Assembly (NCBI RefSeq): GCF_009930815.1
Contig: NZ_CP022222.1
Coordinates: forward strand, 5,560,501 to 5,624,500
Length of the DNA: 64,000 bases
Direction: 5' to 3'
Origin: Bradyrhizobium sp. CCBAU 051011
GTDB taxonomy: Bacteria; Pseudomonadota; Alphaproteobacteria; Rhizobiales; Xanthobacteraceae
How positions within the stretch are numbered: position 1 is the stretch's first letter; each line of letters opens with the position of its first letter. The notes below the pieces were generated by a model. The model was not told the origin of the DNA. It searched no databases and saw only the letters and a program-made list of their open reading frames with translations. Position numbers and translations under genes: made by a program. Below, piece by piece: positions 9,048-18,342 of the stretch.

Positions 9048-10118
9048 ATGAAAATAAAAGCAGCCATCTTCGTCGAGCCGGGGAGGATCGTGCTGGACCA
9101 GAAACGGATTCCCGATGTGGGGCCACTCGATGCCCTGGTCCGCATCACCACCACGACCATCTGCGGCACCGACGTCCACATCCTGAAGGGCGAGTATCCG
9201 GTCGCAAGAGGACTGACCATCGGGCACGAGCCTGTCGGCGTGATCGAGAAGCTCGGCTCGGCGGTGCGGGGCTACACGGAAGGACAGCGGGTGATTGCCG
9301 GCGCCATCTGCACCTCAGGTCACAGCATTGCGGCGCTGTGCGATTGCCATGCCCAGGACGGGCCCGGCACGAAGCACGGCTGGAGGGCCATGGGAGGCTG
9401 GAAGTTCGGTAACACTATCGACGGCACGCAGGCCGAGTACGTGCTCGTGCCCTACGCAACAGCGAATCTTGCACCAGTTCCGGATGGCCTGAGCGACGAG
9501 CAAGTGCTGATGTGCCCAGACATCATGTCCACCGGATTTTCTGGAGCGGAAAGCGGAGCCATTCGCATTGGTGACACGGTCGCTGTTTTTGCCCAAGGCC
9601 CTATTGGCCTGTGCGCGATCGCTGGTGCACGACTAATGGGCGCGACCACCATCATCGCCGTCGATTCCGTGCCCGCCCGCATGGAGATGGCCCGTCGCAT
9701 GGGCGCTGACCACGTGGTGGACTTCACCAAAGCAAATCCGGTGTCGGAGATCATGCGGCTCACCGATGGTCGCGGGGTCGACGTGTCGATCGAGGCTCTC
9801 GGACGTCAGGAGACCTTCGAGGGGGCGCTGCGCGTGTTGCGACCCGGCGGCACGCTCTCGTCCTTGGGCGTCTACTCGGGCGACCTTAAAATCCCGCTCG
9901 ATGCCTTCCTGGCCGGGCTCGGGGACCACACCATTCGGACTACGCTTTGTCCGGGCGGCAAGGAGCGCATGCGCCGTCTGATGGAAGTGATCGCATCGGG
10001 GCGGGTCGATACTCGTCCCCTCGTTACTCACCGCTTCAAGCTGGACGAGATCGAGAGGGCTTATGACCTATTCGCGAATCAGCGGGACGGAGTGCTGAAG
10101 GTGGCAATCACGCCGTGA
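9048..10118 (+). CDS. zinc-dependent alcohol dehydrogenase (MDR family)
   Basis: Medium-chain dehydrogenase of 356 residues. Catalytic-zinc ligands are visible as Cys39 in TTICGTDVH and His60-Glu61 in TIGHEPVG. The Rossmann glycine motif is AQGPIGLCAIAGARLMG (near residue 180), followed by the acidic residue VDSVPARM expected for NAD(H). The region normally holding the structural-zinc Cys cluster reads AICTSGHSIAALCDCHAQDG and keeps only part of it. The closest remembered relatives are Rhizobiales secondary-alcohol-type dehydrogenases with the motif MGGWKFGNTIDG. Strong GGAGG-type ribosome site. Substrate not determinable; NADH recycling by alcohol formation under low oxygen would fit the neighbours. 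Confidence 0.85.
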   Translation: MKIKAAIFVEPGRIVLDQKRIPDVGPLDALVRITTTTICGTDVHILKGEYPVARGLTIGHEPVGVIEKLGSAVRGYTEGQRVIAGAICTSGHSIAALCDCHAQDGPGTKHGWRAMGGWKFGNTIDGTQAEYVLVPYATANLAPVPDGLSDEQVLMCPDIMSTGFSGAESGAIRIGDTVAVFAQGPIGLCAIAGARLMGATTIIAVDSVPARMEMARRMGADHVVDFTKANPVSEIMRLTDGRGVDVSIEALGRQETFEGALRVLRPGGTLSSLGVYSGDLKIPLDAFLAGLGDHTIRTTLCPGGKERMRRLMEVIASGRVDTRPLVTHRFKLDEIERAYDLFANQRDGVLKVAITP

Positions 10119-10329
10119 TGAGCATCAGATTTGTCGGGACACGGTAGTGAGGCGAGGGTCCCCCAAGCATCTGAAATAGGCTGACGCTGACGACTAGCTC
10201 GAACTTTCCGCATGCTGCTCGCTTTCAATACGGCGCCAGCAGGTTTGCGCGCATTCGAAGGACGACAGAGCCCCTTTGCCGAGATGGGCCAGGCGTTCCG
10301 GCAACCGCCAATTTCGCATCTATAGGGAA

Positions 10330-10461
10330 CTAGAGCACGCCGTTTTGGCTAAGCTGATGCTTCGCGTGCCACTTTGGGCCCGGGCCTCGCATGTAGTGAC
10401 GCTCGGGCCGATAGGGATCGCGGGCAGCTTCAAGCAGCTTCTGCCACTTCGCCATGGTCAT
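10330..10461 (-). CDS. possible 43-residue ORF in the 10119-10518 gap
   Basis: On the minus strand a short frame reads MTMAKWQKLLEAARDPYRPE and ends SQNGVL. It has reasonable composition but only a weak ribosome site (AAG). The rest of this 400-bp gap shows nothing I can support. Confidence 0.25.
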   Translation of the reverse strand: MTMAKWQKLLEAARDPYRPERHYMRGPGPKWHAKHQLSQNGVL

Positions 10462-10518
10462 CTTCAAGTGCTGACCTATAACCATCACTGACCGTCGGGC
10501 GACTGACATGGCGCCCTC

Positions 10519-10752
10519 TCAATGTGGCTTGCCGAGCACAAAGGCGAAGGGCATGACGAAGATCTCATCGCCGCGATCATCACTGACGTGCAAGACCCAG
10601 CCGCGCCAATCTTCGGAGCGGCGCGTCATAAGGAGCGAGCGCACCACGCTAGTGGCGTGGTCACGTGCCTCGGCCAAATCGGCTACCGCGGCGCCGGATC
10701 GATTAGCCAATGTGCCTCTCGCGTTGGAGCAATGGAAATAGAGCTGACCCAT
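10519..10752 (-). CDS. DUF6894 family small protein
   Basis: 77 residues beginning MGQLYFHCSNARG, with the family pattern of an N-terminal FH-C strand and a central helix (DLAEARDHATSVVRSLL) followed by WRGWVLHVSDDRGDEIF. This family is abundant in Bradyrhizobium; function unknown. The start at 10752 is fixed by AAGGAGG seven bases upstream. A CCTTAAG-type motif almost identical to that of fixK lies 61-95 bp upstream, suggesting shared control. Confidence 0.8.
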   Translation of the reverse strand: MGQLYFHCSNARGTLANRSGAAVADLAEARDHATSVVRSLLMTRRSEDWRGWVLHVSDDRGDEIFVMPFAFVLGKPH

Positions 10753-10812
10753 GTTCCGCCTCCTTCGGGAAACGAAATTCACGGTGTCATCGATAGCACT
10801 GCGAATATCAGG

Positions 10813-10847
10813 GGAAAATTCGGGGCGATGCCTTAAGGGCAGGCCCC
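10813..10847 (-). promoter_or_regulatory. CCTTAAG-type promoter motif, copy 3
   Basis: Contains CGATGCCTTAAGGGCA preceded by AAAATTCGGGG and followed by AGGCCCC. It matches the fixK upstream motif base for base through the 16-base core and lies upstream of the DUF6894 gene in the same orientation. Confidence 0.5.
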
Positions 10848-10899
10848 GAGGGACCGTCGGTATCCGTGGGCATGATGGCTATCACGCTCCGGACGCCGG

Positions 10900-11163
10900 C
10901 TCCGCCAGTCAGTGGATGGTCCTTGTCAAAAGGCAGCGATCGTAGGAACTCAAGCGCCTTCCGCGCGTCCATTCCGTGTAGAGCGGCAGCTCCGGCTTGT
11001 GCTTGGAGAAGCCGTGGCGATTGGCGAACTCGGCGTCCTTCTCCTGCAGGTGTCCTGAGTCCGGCAGGACGTCAGGTCGATGGACGCGAACAGAAGATTT
11101 TGCCGGAAAAGTCAAGCTTCACAAGGAGGGGTAGGGCGCCGGAGTGATCGAGATTCGTATGGG
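10900..11163 (-). pseudogene. fragments of a second MBL/beta-CASP hydrolase
   Basis: Read on the minus strand from 11163, the sequence encodes VLTHTNLDHSGALPLLVKLD and FSGKIFCS, the metal-binding motif of a metallo-beta-lactamase-fold RNA/DNA hydrolase (H-x-H/N-x-D-H). After a stop and frame changes come DVLPDSGHLQEKDAEFANRH, GFSKHKPELPLYTE and DARKALEFLRSLPFDKDHPL, typical of the next section of such proteins. Parts are missing between blocks. It directly abuts the 3' end of the intact MBL gene, so a tandem paralogue seems to have been deleted into it. Confidence 0.75.
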
Positions 11164-12753
11164 TCAGGACAACGCTCGCCGCAGGCGCCTGATGATGACG
11201 CCGCGCGCGCGATCGTCGGCGGCGGCCTCGATGCGGTCGTTGATGTCGAGGACGAGCTTCGACATGTCATTGTGCCAGTCGAGCGCAACCACGGCCTCCG
11301 GCACCAGCCGCCGGCGGCGGGCTGCCTCGGCCGGTGTCGGCACAGCGGCCGATAATTCGTAGATATCATCCAGCAGCGGCTGAAACACCCGCGCCGCCGG
11401 AATGATGCGCTCGGAAACGCGTTCGGCGAGGCCGGCAATGGCGGGCTCCTCGCCATGGACGAGAAACAGGCCGCGCAGAATCGGGCGGCGCGCGGCGATC
11501 CATCGTGCCAGTTGCGATCCGTCGGCGTGTCCGGAATAATCGTCGATGCTGCGGATGCTTGCCGCGACCTTGATCTCGTTGCCCTGGATGCGGACGGCCC
11601 TGGCGCCATCGGCGAGAAACCGGCCGAGCGTTCCCTGGGCCTGGAAACCAACCAATAACACGGTAGCTCTGGCGTTCCACAGCCAGTTCCGCAGATGATG
11701 CCGGATACGCCCAGCGTCGCACATGCCGCTGGCCGCGATGACAATGTGAAAGCCAGTCAGCTTGGCAATCGCCTTGCTCTCATCGACCGTCTCGGTGAAC
11801 CGCAGCTGCGCCGAGTTCAACAGCCGGCGGAGGTCGACTTCGGGATCGAGGCTTTCTGCGTGCTTGCGGAATACCTCCGTCGCGCGGATCGCCAACGGAG
11901 AATCGAGAAAGATCGGAGCAGGGGGGATGTCGCCGCGTTCCATCAGGTCGACCAGATCGACGAGAAGTTCCTGGGTGCGCTCCACCGCGAAGGCCGGAAT
12001 TAGCAGCGCGCCCTTGCGGGTTGCGGCGTCGCGGACTTCCTCGGCTAGACGCGCGCGACGCGCATCTGGGGAGGTCACCGGCCGCTCCCTGTCGCCGTAG
12101 GTCGATTCAGCGATGACATAGTCGAAGCTCGAAGGGGCGTCGGGATCGGGCTGGAGCAATTTGGCGTCCGGTCCGATATCGCCGGATGCGAGAATGCGCA
12201 TTGGCTTACCTGGTGTATTCCCATCGGCAAACTCGATCTCGATCGAGGCAGAGCCGAGCAAATGCCCGGCGTTCCAGTAACGCGCGCGAACTCCCGGAAT
12301 CACGTCGAGCCATTTTTCGTACTCGACCGGGGTAAACGATTGCAGCGAGGCGACCGCATCGGCCTGCGTATAGATCGGACTGACCTCGCCGCGTCCGCGT
12401 GCGGCGTTGCGCCGGTTCAGCGCCAGGACTTCCGACTCCTGGATGCTGCCGGCGTCAGGCAACATGAAGGAACAGAGATCGATGGTGCCGCGTGTTGCCA
12501 AGATGCGGCCGGCAAATCCGCTGCGCACGAGCTTGGGCAACAGGCCGCTATGATCGATATGCGCGTGAGTCAGCAGCACCGTATCGATGTCGGCGGGGCG
12601 AAATGGAAAGGCCCTGTAATTCAACTCCTTCAGGGTCTTCTGTCCCTGAAACAGGCCGCAATCGACCAGGAAACGTCCGGCCCGGGCTTCAAAGAGATAG
12701 CAAGAGCCCGTGACGGTGCGCGCCGCGCCGCAAAACCGGATGGTCACACTCAT
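11164..12753 (-). CDS. MBL-fold/beta-CASP metallohydrolase (RNA-processing type)
   Basis: 529 residues. The N-terminal metallo-beta-lactamase domain carries LLTHAHIDHSG (His63, His65, Asp67, His68) and NAGHLLGSASIEIEF; the beta-CASP domain includes ESTYGDRERP; the C-terminal RMMBL part carries IAASGMCDAGRIRHHLRNWL and SGHADGSQLARW. Relatives are CPSF73-like exo/endonucleases acting on RNA. Its ATG overlaps the stop of the PRPP-synthetase-like gene (ATGA), so the two are translationally coupled. The last residues (RRALS) appear to come from recombination with the adjacent MBL fragment; the degenerate copy at 4773 ends RRALEE. Confidence 0.85.
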   Translation of the reverse strand: MSVTIRFCGAARTVTGSCYLFEARAGRFLVDCGLFQGQKTLKELNYRAFPFRPADIDTVLLTHAHIDHSGLLPKLVRSGFAGRILATRGTIDLCSFMLPDAGSIQESEVLALNRRNAARGRGEVSPIYTQADAVASLQSFTPVEYEKWLDVIPGVRARYWNAGHLLGSASIEIEFADGNTPGKPMRILASGDIGPDAKLLQPDPDAPSSFDYVIAESTYGDRERPVTSPDARRARLAEEVRDAATRKGALLIPAFAVERTQELLVDLVDLMERGDIPPAPIFLDSPLAIRATEVFRKHAESLDPEVDLRRLLNSAQLRFTETVDESKAIAKLTGFHIVIAASGMCDAGRIRHHLRNWLWNARATVLLVGFQAQGTLGRFLADGARAVRIQGNEIKVAASIRSIDDYSGHADGSQLARWIAARRPILRGLFLVHGEEPAIAGLAERVSERIIPAARVFQPLLDDIYELSAAVPTPAEAARRRRLVPEAVVALDWHNDMSKLVLDINDRIEAAADDRARGVIIRRLRRALS

Positions 12754-13670
12754 CGAGAAATCTCCGAAGCATGTTCGTGCATCAATTCGCCTTTCACGGC
12801 ATCGACGAGCAAGTTGTCGAGCGCGATGGCGTTGGTGGAATGAGGCACGCTGTAGGTCGATCGGATCGAGCGAATGCCTGTCGAAGTCATTTCACGGCAA
12901 AGTTCTTCCGGAAACAGCGCGTGGGTGACGACGGCATCGATCGTCGTCGCGCCGGCCGCGGAGAGCGCCTTGGCGCAGGCGATCATGGTGCTGCCGGACG
13001 ACACGATATCGTCCACAATCAGGGCGGGACGGCCGGCAACGCATGCCGGGTTCGGAAATTCGATTGCGACGGAGCGGTCGCCGCGGCGGGTCTTTTTCGC
13101 AACTGTATAGGATAGGCCGAGCCGGTCGGCGAGGTCGCTGACCCAGGGCAGAGACTCCGCATCCGGTCCTGCCACAACGGTCATGGGATCGAGACCGGTC
13201 TTGCGCAACGCGTCTGATATGGCCGGCATGGCCGAGAGATTATCGGACTCGATACCGGGAAATACGATCCTGATGTCAGCGGTGCGATGCAAATGTGCAT
13301 CAACGGTGATGACGCGGTCCATGCATCGGGCGAGGAGCGGGCCGATCACCCTCTGGCTGATCGCTTCACCCTCGTGGAAGACCGTATCCTGCCGCATGTA
13401 GCAAAGATAAGGCGCGACCAGCACGAGGCGTTGCGCGCCGCCCCGCCGCAGTGCTTCGGCAGCAAGTGTCAGGGCAATGAGCTTGTCGTTGGGACGGTCG
13501 AGCGAGGCATAGATGATCGTCGTGGACGCTGCCCGTCCGGCGGTCACCCGCATTTCGCCGTCGGGGAACGTATGGATGGCGATCTCGTGAATCGGTAAGG
13601 CAAGTCGCGCGGCGAGCCGGGATGCGTCGCGGGATGACGATGGCAGGCTTTGAATGACGGCTACGCTCAC
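12750..13670 (-). CDS. ribose-phosphate pyrophosphokinase family protein
   Basis: 306 residues, shaped like PRPP synthetase (ribose-5-phosphate + ATP to PRPP + AMP). Visible motifs are FPDGEMRV, the ATP-binding region [21 protein letters not shown], and the PRPP-binding loop [14 protein letters not shown]. It is a divergent paralogue, shorter at the start than housekeeping Prs. It overlaps the phosphorylase gene upstream (13667-13670) and the MBL gene downstream (12750-12753) by ATGA, so all three are made together. Next to an AMP/thymidine phosphorylase, it could recycle ribose phosphates from nucleotides; that link is inference. Confidence 0.85.
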   Translation of the reverse strand: MSVAVIQSLPSSSRDASRLAARLALPIHEIAIHTFPDGEMRVTAGRAASTTIIYASLDRPNDKLIALTLAAEALRRGGAQRLVLVAPYLCYMRQDTVFHEGEAISQRVIGPLLARCMDRVITVDAHLHRTADIRIVFPGIESDNLSAMPAISDALRKTGLDPMTVVAGPDAESLPWVSDLADRLGLSYTVAKKTRRGDRSVAIEFPNPACVAGRPALIVDDIVSSGSTMIACAKALSAAGATTIDAVVTHALFPEELCREMTSTGIRSIRSTYSVPHSTNAIALDNLLVDAVKGELMHEHASEISR

Positions 13671-15220
13671 GGGGCGGCCTCGATGGGAGCCGGATGGCGG
13701 GCGCCGACGAAGTAGCCGCTGTTGCGCCTTGCAGCGGCGACGGCAAGATCGAGTTCCGCCTGGTCGTAGGCGTGGATTCGGTAGAGTGGCTGGCCCTTCT
13801 CTACACGATCGCCGATCTTGCAGAACAGCTTAATGCCAGCACCCTTGTCGATCGGCGCGCCCGCGGTCCGTGCCAGACGGTTCAGTTGCAGGCAGTCGAT
13901 CTCGGAAATGGAGCCATCATTGTCAGCGCGAACGTCAAATGTCAGTTTTCCGATGTCGTTGCGGCAGGTCGAAGGCCCCTGCGCATCAATGATCTCCTGC
14001 ATTTTCTTTAAAGCCGCGCCGCTGTCGAGCAGTTCGCGAGCGCGCGCGTAACCTGCCCCGCCGCGAAGCTGGGGATCATATTCCAGTAGATGCGCGGCAA
14101 GTCTCAGGGATTTTTCGCGCAGATCGGCTGGCGCGCTTGCGTCCTTGGCGAGAACAGCCATCACATCGCCGGCCTCCAGAACCGGGCCGATGCCGTTGCC
14201 AATTGGCTGCCGGCCGTCGGTCGTTATCACCTCTACCGCAATGCCGAATTGGTCGCCGACGAACTCAAACAGCTTGCGTAACCGCATCGCTTCTGTCGCA
14301 TTGGCAAGCTTGGCCATCGGTCCGACTGGGAGGTCGATCAGCAGATGGGTCGAACCCGCCGCGAGCTTCTTCGAAATGATCGAGGCAACCATCTGCTCGC
14401 GGGTATCGAGGCATAGCGGGCGTTCGACGGAAATGAGAATGTCGTCGGCCGGCGACAGATTGACGTGCCCGCCCCAGACCAGGCAGCCGCGGCACGCGGC
14501 GACGACTTCCTTCATCTCTTCCACCGACACGTCAACCCGTGCCAGCACTTCCATGGTGTCGGCTGTGCCTGCCGGGGAGGTGATCGCGCGCGATGATGTC
14601 TTGGGAATGGTGAGGCCATGCGCCGCGACGATTGGGACCACGATCATGGAAGTTCGATTTCCCGGAATGCCGCCGATGCAATGCTTGTCGACGATGATGG
14701 GGCTTGGCCATTTCAGTTGCGTCCCGGCCGCCGCCATCGCGTGGACCAAAGCAAGCAACTCGCGGCTGGTCATGAAGCTTGCCGAGCCGATCAGGAACGC
14801 CGCGATCTCCATGTCCGAATAGCGGTAATGCGTGAGGTCGCTGATGATGGCGTCGATCTCAGCGGGCTCGAACGTTCGGCCCTGAATCTTGCCGCGAACG
14901 GCATCGAGGCTTTCAGGCGGTGCAGCGGGGCTGACCGTCACGAGACTGCCCGCTGGCTCGGCAAAGCGCCGGAACGCCGGCTCGGAAAGCCCGACTTCAT
15001 CGGATCCAATCAGCGCGTCGTCGTCCGTGATCACGAGCGTGGCAAGTAACACCTTCGAGCCGCACTGCAATTCCACCCGGCTGAAGCCGCGGAATAGGTC
15101 GGGCCGCAGTGCGCTGGAGTGGCGCGAAATTACGACGACGTTTTCGCGTCCCGTGTCCAGGCTGACCCGGCGGACTTTCAATGGCGGACGGGAATTATCT
15201 CTGTTGGTGTCTTCCGCCAT
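13667..15220 (-). CDS. thymidine/AMP phosphorylase family protein
   Basis: 517 residues, the long form with an extra N-terminal domain of about 90 residues as in archaeal AMP phosphorylase. Family signature: [20 protein letters not shown] and [18 protein letters not shown]; a C-terminal barrel-sandwich domain follows ([20 protein letters not shown]). AMP phosphorylases cleave NMPs to base plus ribose 1,5-bisphosphate; bacterial long-form members may use nucleosides or nucleotides. It is coupled to the PRPP-synthetase-like gene and follows a USP gene by 37 bp, forming USP-phosphorylase-PRPP synthetase-MBL. No RuBisCO or R15P isomerase is visible in the window. Confidence 0.85.
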   Translation of the reverse strand: MAEDTNRDNSRPPLKVRRVSLDTGRENVVVISRHSSALRPDLFRGFSRVELQCGSKVLLATLVITDDDALIGSDEVGLSEPAFRRFAEPAGSLVTVSPAAPPESLDAVRGKIQGRTFEPAEIDAIISDLTHYRYSDMEIAAFLIGSASFMTSRELLALVHAMAAAGTQLKWPSPIIVDKHCIGGIPGNRTSMIVVPIVAAHGLTIPKTSSRAITSPAGTADTMEVLARVDVSVEEMKEVVAACRGCLVWGGHVNLSPADDILISVERPLCLDTREQMVASIISKKLAAGSTHLLIDLPVGPMAKLANATEAMRLRKLFEFVGDQFGIAVEVITTDGRQPIGNGIGPVLEAGDVMAVLAKDASAPADLREKSLRLAAHLLEYDPQLRGGAGYARARELLDSGAALKKMQEIIDAQGPSTCRNDIGKLTFDVRADNDGSISEIDCLQLNRLARTAGAPIDKGAGIKLFCKIGDRVEKGQPLYRIHAYDQAELDLAVAAARRNSGYFVGARHPAPIEAAP

Positions 15221-15256
15221 CGGACCTCCACGGCGCGCCGAAGGCTGACGCGGCCC

Positions 15257-16096
15257 TCAATGCGAAAATAGGATCGGGAGCGGCGGCTTCGACAGCAGGC
15301 TCTTGGTGGCGCCGCCCAAGATGAACTCGCGCCATCGCGAGTGCCCATAGGCCCCCATCACGAGAACGTCGATCCGGTGCGAAACGGTGTAGGCTTCGAG
15401 CACCTCGCCGATCCCTCGGCCATTGGCATCGACCTTGTCGAGCACCACGTCGATGCCGTGGCGCGCCAGGTTTTTGGCCAGTGCTTCGGCGGAATGCCTG
15501 CTGTCCAGCTTCTTTTCGTTGGTGACGGTGACGATCCGCACCTTCCTCGCCTTTTCGAGCAACGGCATGGCATCGGAAATAGCGCGGGCCGCGGCGCGGC
15601 TGAAGTCCCAGGCGATGGCAACGGTGCCCAGTTCGAACGGGCGCGCACGCGGGCTCTCGGGCAGAACGAGGGTTGGCCGCCCCGACCCGAATATCACGGC
15701 TTCTGCGTACCACTGGTCGTAGCTTTCCGGCACCGGCACGATAGTGAGGTCTCGAAGCCGTGCGTGGTCTACCAGCAGATCCGGCACGGCGTAGGTCGGG
15801 CATTTTTCGAGATGGGCTTCGTGCAGAATACCGGCCTTGTTTGCGGCGGCGTCGAATGCCGCCAGCATGGCCTTGGCGCTGTTTCGGCTCTTTTCCGTTT
15901 CCCCCGCAATGATCCCGGGAATATTAGCCGTCGATCCGGAAAGGAAGTGCCCGGGCACTTCCACATGCACCTCGCAGGCCACCGCCGCCAGGTGAGCGCC
16001 GAAAGTTGCGGCAATCGCGACCGCATCCTCGGTAACCGACGCCGGGGTGGGATCGGGATAACTCGTCAATGTCACCAGAATGTCCTTGAACGCCAT
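15257..16096 (-). CDS. universal stress protein, tandem USP domains
   Basis: 279 residues with two UspA-like folds. The first starts MAFKDILVTLTSYPDPTP; the second carries the ATP-binding pattern VMGAYGHSRWREFILGGATK. First intact gene of the coupled phosphorylase/PRPP synthetase/MBL operon. The truncated P-type ATPase lies just upstream on the same strand, so the operon promoter may have been lost or replaced by the rearrangement at 16.57 kb. Confidence 0.9.
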   Translation of the reverse strand: MAFKDILVTLTSYPDPTPASVTEDAVAIAATFGAHLAAVACEVHVEVPGHFLSGSTANIPGIIAGETEKSRNSAKAMLAAFDAAANKAGILHEAHLEKCPTYAVPDLLVDHARLRDLTIVPVPESYDQWYAEAVIFGSGRPTLVLPESPRARPFELGTVAIAWDFSRAAARAISDAMPLLEKARKVRIVTVTNEKKLDSRHSAEALAKNLARHGIDVVLDKVDANGRGIGEVLEAYTVSHRIDVLVMGAYGHSRWREFILGGATKSLLSKPPLPILFSH

Positions 16097-16123
16097 GGGG
16101 CTCTCCTTTTTCCGAGACGCAAT

Positions 16124-16576
16124 CTAGCGTTCCGTCGGCTTCGGCGTTTGATCCATCGCAAGAGGTTGGCTTGGCCGGCTCTGGGACTGCAGCTGCGGGC
16201 GTAGCAGCGGCTTCAGCATTTCCAGCGCGAGCAGCGCAATGAAGCCTGCACCGAGCGTCAGGGCGAGATCGTCGGCGTGGAGGGGGCCGAAGGCGAAGAG
16301 CTGGTTCGCAAATGGCCAAAGCATAGTGAGGGCCAGGATAACGGCGACGGCGGCGAGCACCGCGGCCAGCGTCCGGTTCGGTCGCCGCAGGGCGGTGAGC
16401 AGCGATGCGCTGAAGGATCGGTTGACCAGAATCAGGCTGACGATCACGACGATGAGCGAAAAGAACGTCAACGCCCGCACTTCGGGCACTGGCATGTCCG
16501 ATCTCAGCGCCACGACGTAAACCGCAGCGACGACCACAAACGCCAGCACCCCCTGCAGCAGGCTCCATTCTGCCAA
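16124..16576 (-). pseudogene. P-type ATPase, C-terminal membrane fragment
   Basis: About 150 residues matching only the C-terminal transmembrane domain of type II cation P-type ATPases (AEWSLLQGVLAFVVVAAVYV, ALTFFSLIVVIVSLILVNRS, FGPLHADDLALTLGAGF). The phosphorylation, ATP and actuator domains are missing. Homology stops at about 16573, exactly where a pstA fragment begins on the other strand; an in-frame stop lies just upstream and only a TTG is available as start. It differs from the C-terminus of the intact ATPase at 20526, so it is not a duplicate of it. Confidence 0.85.
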
Positions 16577-16725
16577 TTCAAGCGTTCAACCGGGTGTCTC
16601 GCCCGGGCGATGATTTCCACTCCAATGCCGCCGCAGCCGGCCTTGTTTTGTTGGCGATTACGCTTCTTCTCAACGGTGTCGCCATTTACTTCCGCTATCG
16701 GCTTCGAAAGAAGCTGCAATGGTAA
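16570..16725 (+). pseudogene. pstA: phosphate ABC permease PstA, C-terminal fragment
   Basis: In frame to the TAA at 16723 the translation reads LPIQAFNRVSRPGDDFHSNA, then AAAGLVLLAITLLLNGVAIY and FRYRLRKKLQW. This is the typical last transmembrane helix and tail of PstA, the phosphate-uptake permease. Only about 51 residues remain. It begins at the junction with the ATPase fragment and is followed in normal order by pstB. Confidence 0.8.
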
Positions 16726-16774
16726 GGCCTGATTTGCGAGCGCATACGGCAAGCCCGGAGTTACGGAGTTTTCA

Positions 16775-17240
16775 ATGAACACCCACAGCGCACCAACAAT
16801 GCCATCGGTGACGATTGGCGCATCTAGCGAAGTTCTCGCAAATCGGTCGAAAATTACCGCAAAGAATGTCAACGTCTTCTACGGAGAGAAACAGGCGCTT
16901 TTTGACGTTACGGTCAATATTCAGGAGAAGTCGGTCACCTCGTTCATCGGTCCCTCCGGTTGCGGCAAGTCGACGTTCTTGCGTTGTCTCAATCGAATGA
17001 ACGATACGATTCCGATATGCCGCGTTACCGGCGACATTGAGATCGATAACACCGATATCTATGAGCGTGGCCTTGACGTGGTTCAACTTCGTGCCCGTGT
17101 AGGTATGGTGTTTCAGAAGCCAAACCCGTTTCCCAAATCGATTTACGACAATATCGCCTATGGGCCTCGAATTCATGGTCTCGCACGCAGCAAGACGGAT
17201 ATGGACGGGATTGTTGAAACCAGCCTCAAAAAAGCAGGAC
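16775..17240 (+). pseudogene. pstB: phosphate ABC ATPase PstB, N-terminal fragment
   Basis: About 155 residues with Walker A (GPSGCGKST), the PstB-specific [10 protein letters not shown] and the Q-loop region [13 protein letters not shown]. Homology ends at VETSLKKAG near 17238. The signature LSGGQ, Walker B and switch His are absent, so it cannot hydrolyse ATP; the frame runs on to 17281 into antisense otsA. It keeps normal pstA-pstB order, so one piece of a pst operon has been caught between two breakpoints. Confidence 0.9.
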
Positions 17241-18078
17241 CGGCGAACGCTTTGAACCGGTGCTCGAGGCCCTTACTGTAATCCAGCCGGTCCACCCCAA
17301 TGATGAGCTGGCGCCCCCGCAGACTCTCCTGCAGCCGGCGTGCCGTTCGAGACGTCACAGCGCGACTGGCCATTTGGGCAATGGCTTCAGTATCGATCCC
17401 GATCGGGAAGGCGCCGGCGCGAAGAACGCGATCGAAAGCCTGAATCTGGCCATCGGACGAAACCTTGCCTTCTGCGCGGCGAACGATGGCGTCATGGAAG
17501 GCGGTCAGATCCTCCACCGTTTGGAAGCCTACGAGATCGTAAGCGCACAGTGATTTCAGCAGGTCGCCGTAGCGGGGAAGGGTCGCCAGCACCCCCAAAG
17601 ACGGAAACGGCGTATGCAAGAAGAACCCGATCCGTTGTGTGGCCCCGGCGCGGCGAAGTTCCTCGGCCATCGGGATCAGATGATAGTCATGGACCCAGAC
17701 GAGGTCACTCGGCCTGAGCAGGGGCGCGAGGGCGTCGGCGAGTAGGGCGTTCACCCGTCGATAGGCGGCCAAGTCCCGGCGGGTAAAGTTCATGAGGTCA
17801 AGACGATAGTGGAATAAGGGCCACAATGCCGCGTTGGAGAAGCCGCTGTAGTAGCCGTCATGGTCCGCGCGGGTAAGATCGACAGTGGCGTACGTCACTC
17901 CCTCGGTCTCGAAAACGTTCGGCTCTGGTGTTGTTTCTCCTAGCTTGCCGCTCCACCCAAACCATAAGCCTCCAGCCTGATGCAGAGCGTCGACGAGGCC
18001 GGTCACAAGTCCGCCGCTGCGCTGCGCAGCTTCTCCTGGCAAGGCGACACGGTTGGAGACGATGACCAAGCGGCTCAA
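17240..18078 (-). pseudogene. otsA: trehalose-6-phosphate synthase, N-terminal fragment
   Basis: Makes trehalose-6-phosphate from UDP-glucose and glucose-6-phosphate. The fragment has the GT20 N-terminal features: LVIVSNRVALPG, the glycine-rich loop GGLVTGL, DLVWVHDYHLIPMAEELR, IGFFLHTPFPS and [16 protein letters not shown]. Family proteins have about 460-480 residues; here homology stops at about residue 280, at KAF, where it meets the truncated pstB tail-to-tail. The start is taken as TTG at 18078 (LSRLVIVSNRV), preceded by GGAGAGGA. The UDP-glucose-binding C-terminal half is missing. Confidence 0.9.
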
Positions 18079-18342
18079 GCGGGTCCTCTCCGCGCTATCA
18101 GGGTTGCGTGAAGCCGAGCCGCCAAAAGATCTCGGCGAACACGGCGCAAATGATCGAGCGGTGACATCCACCGGAGCCCACATTCGCCTCGCTCCTCGCG
18201 CGAAGATCCGCACGTCCTTCTACCGGAACCGATGGTCCCGTCATATTGAGCGGCAAGATCACGGCTTACCCGTAAAACATATAGATCTTCTCGCAGTAAA
18301 TATAGGATACTCTGCCGAGGAGCTGGGGTTCTCGGGCGCCGT

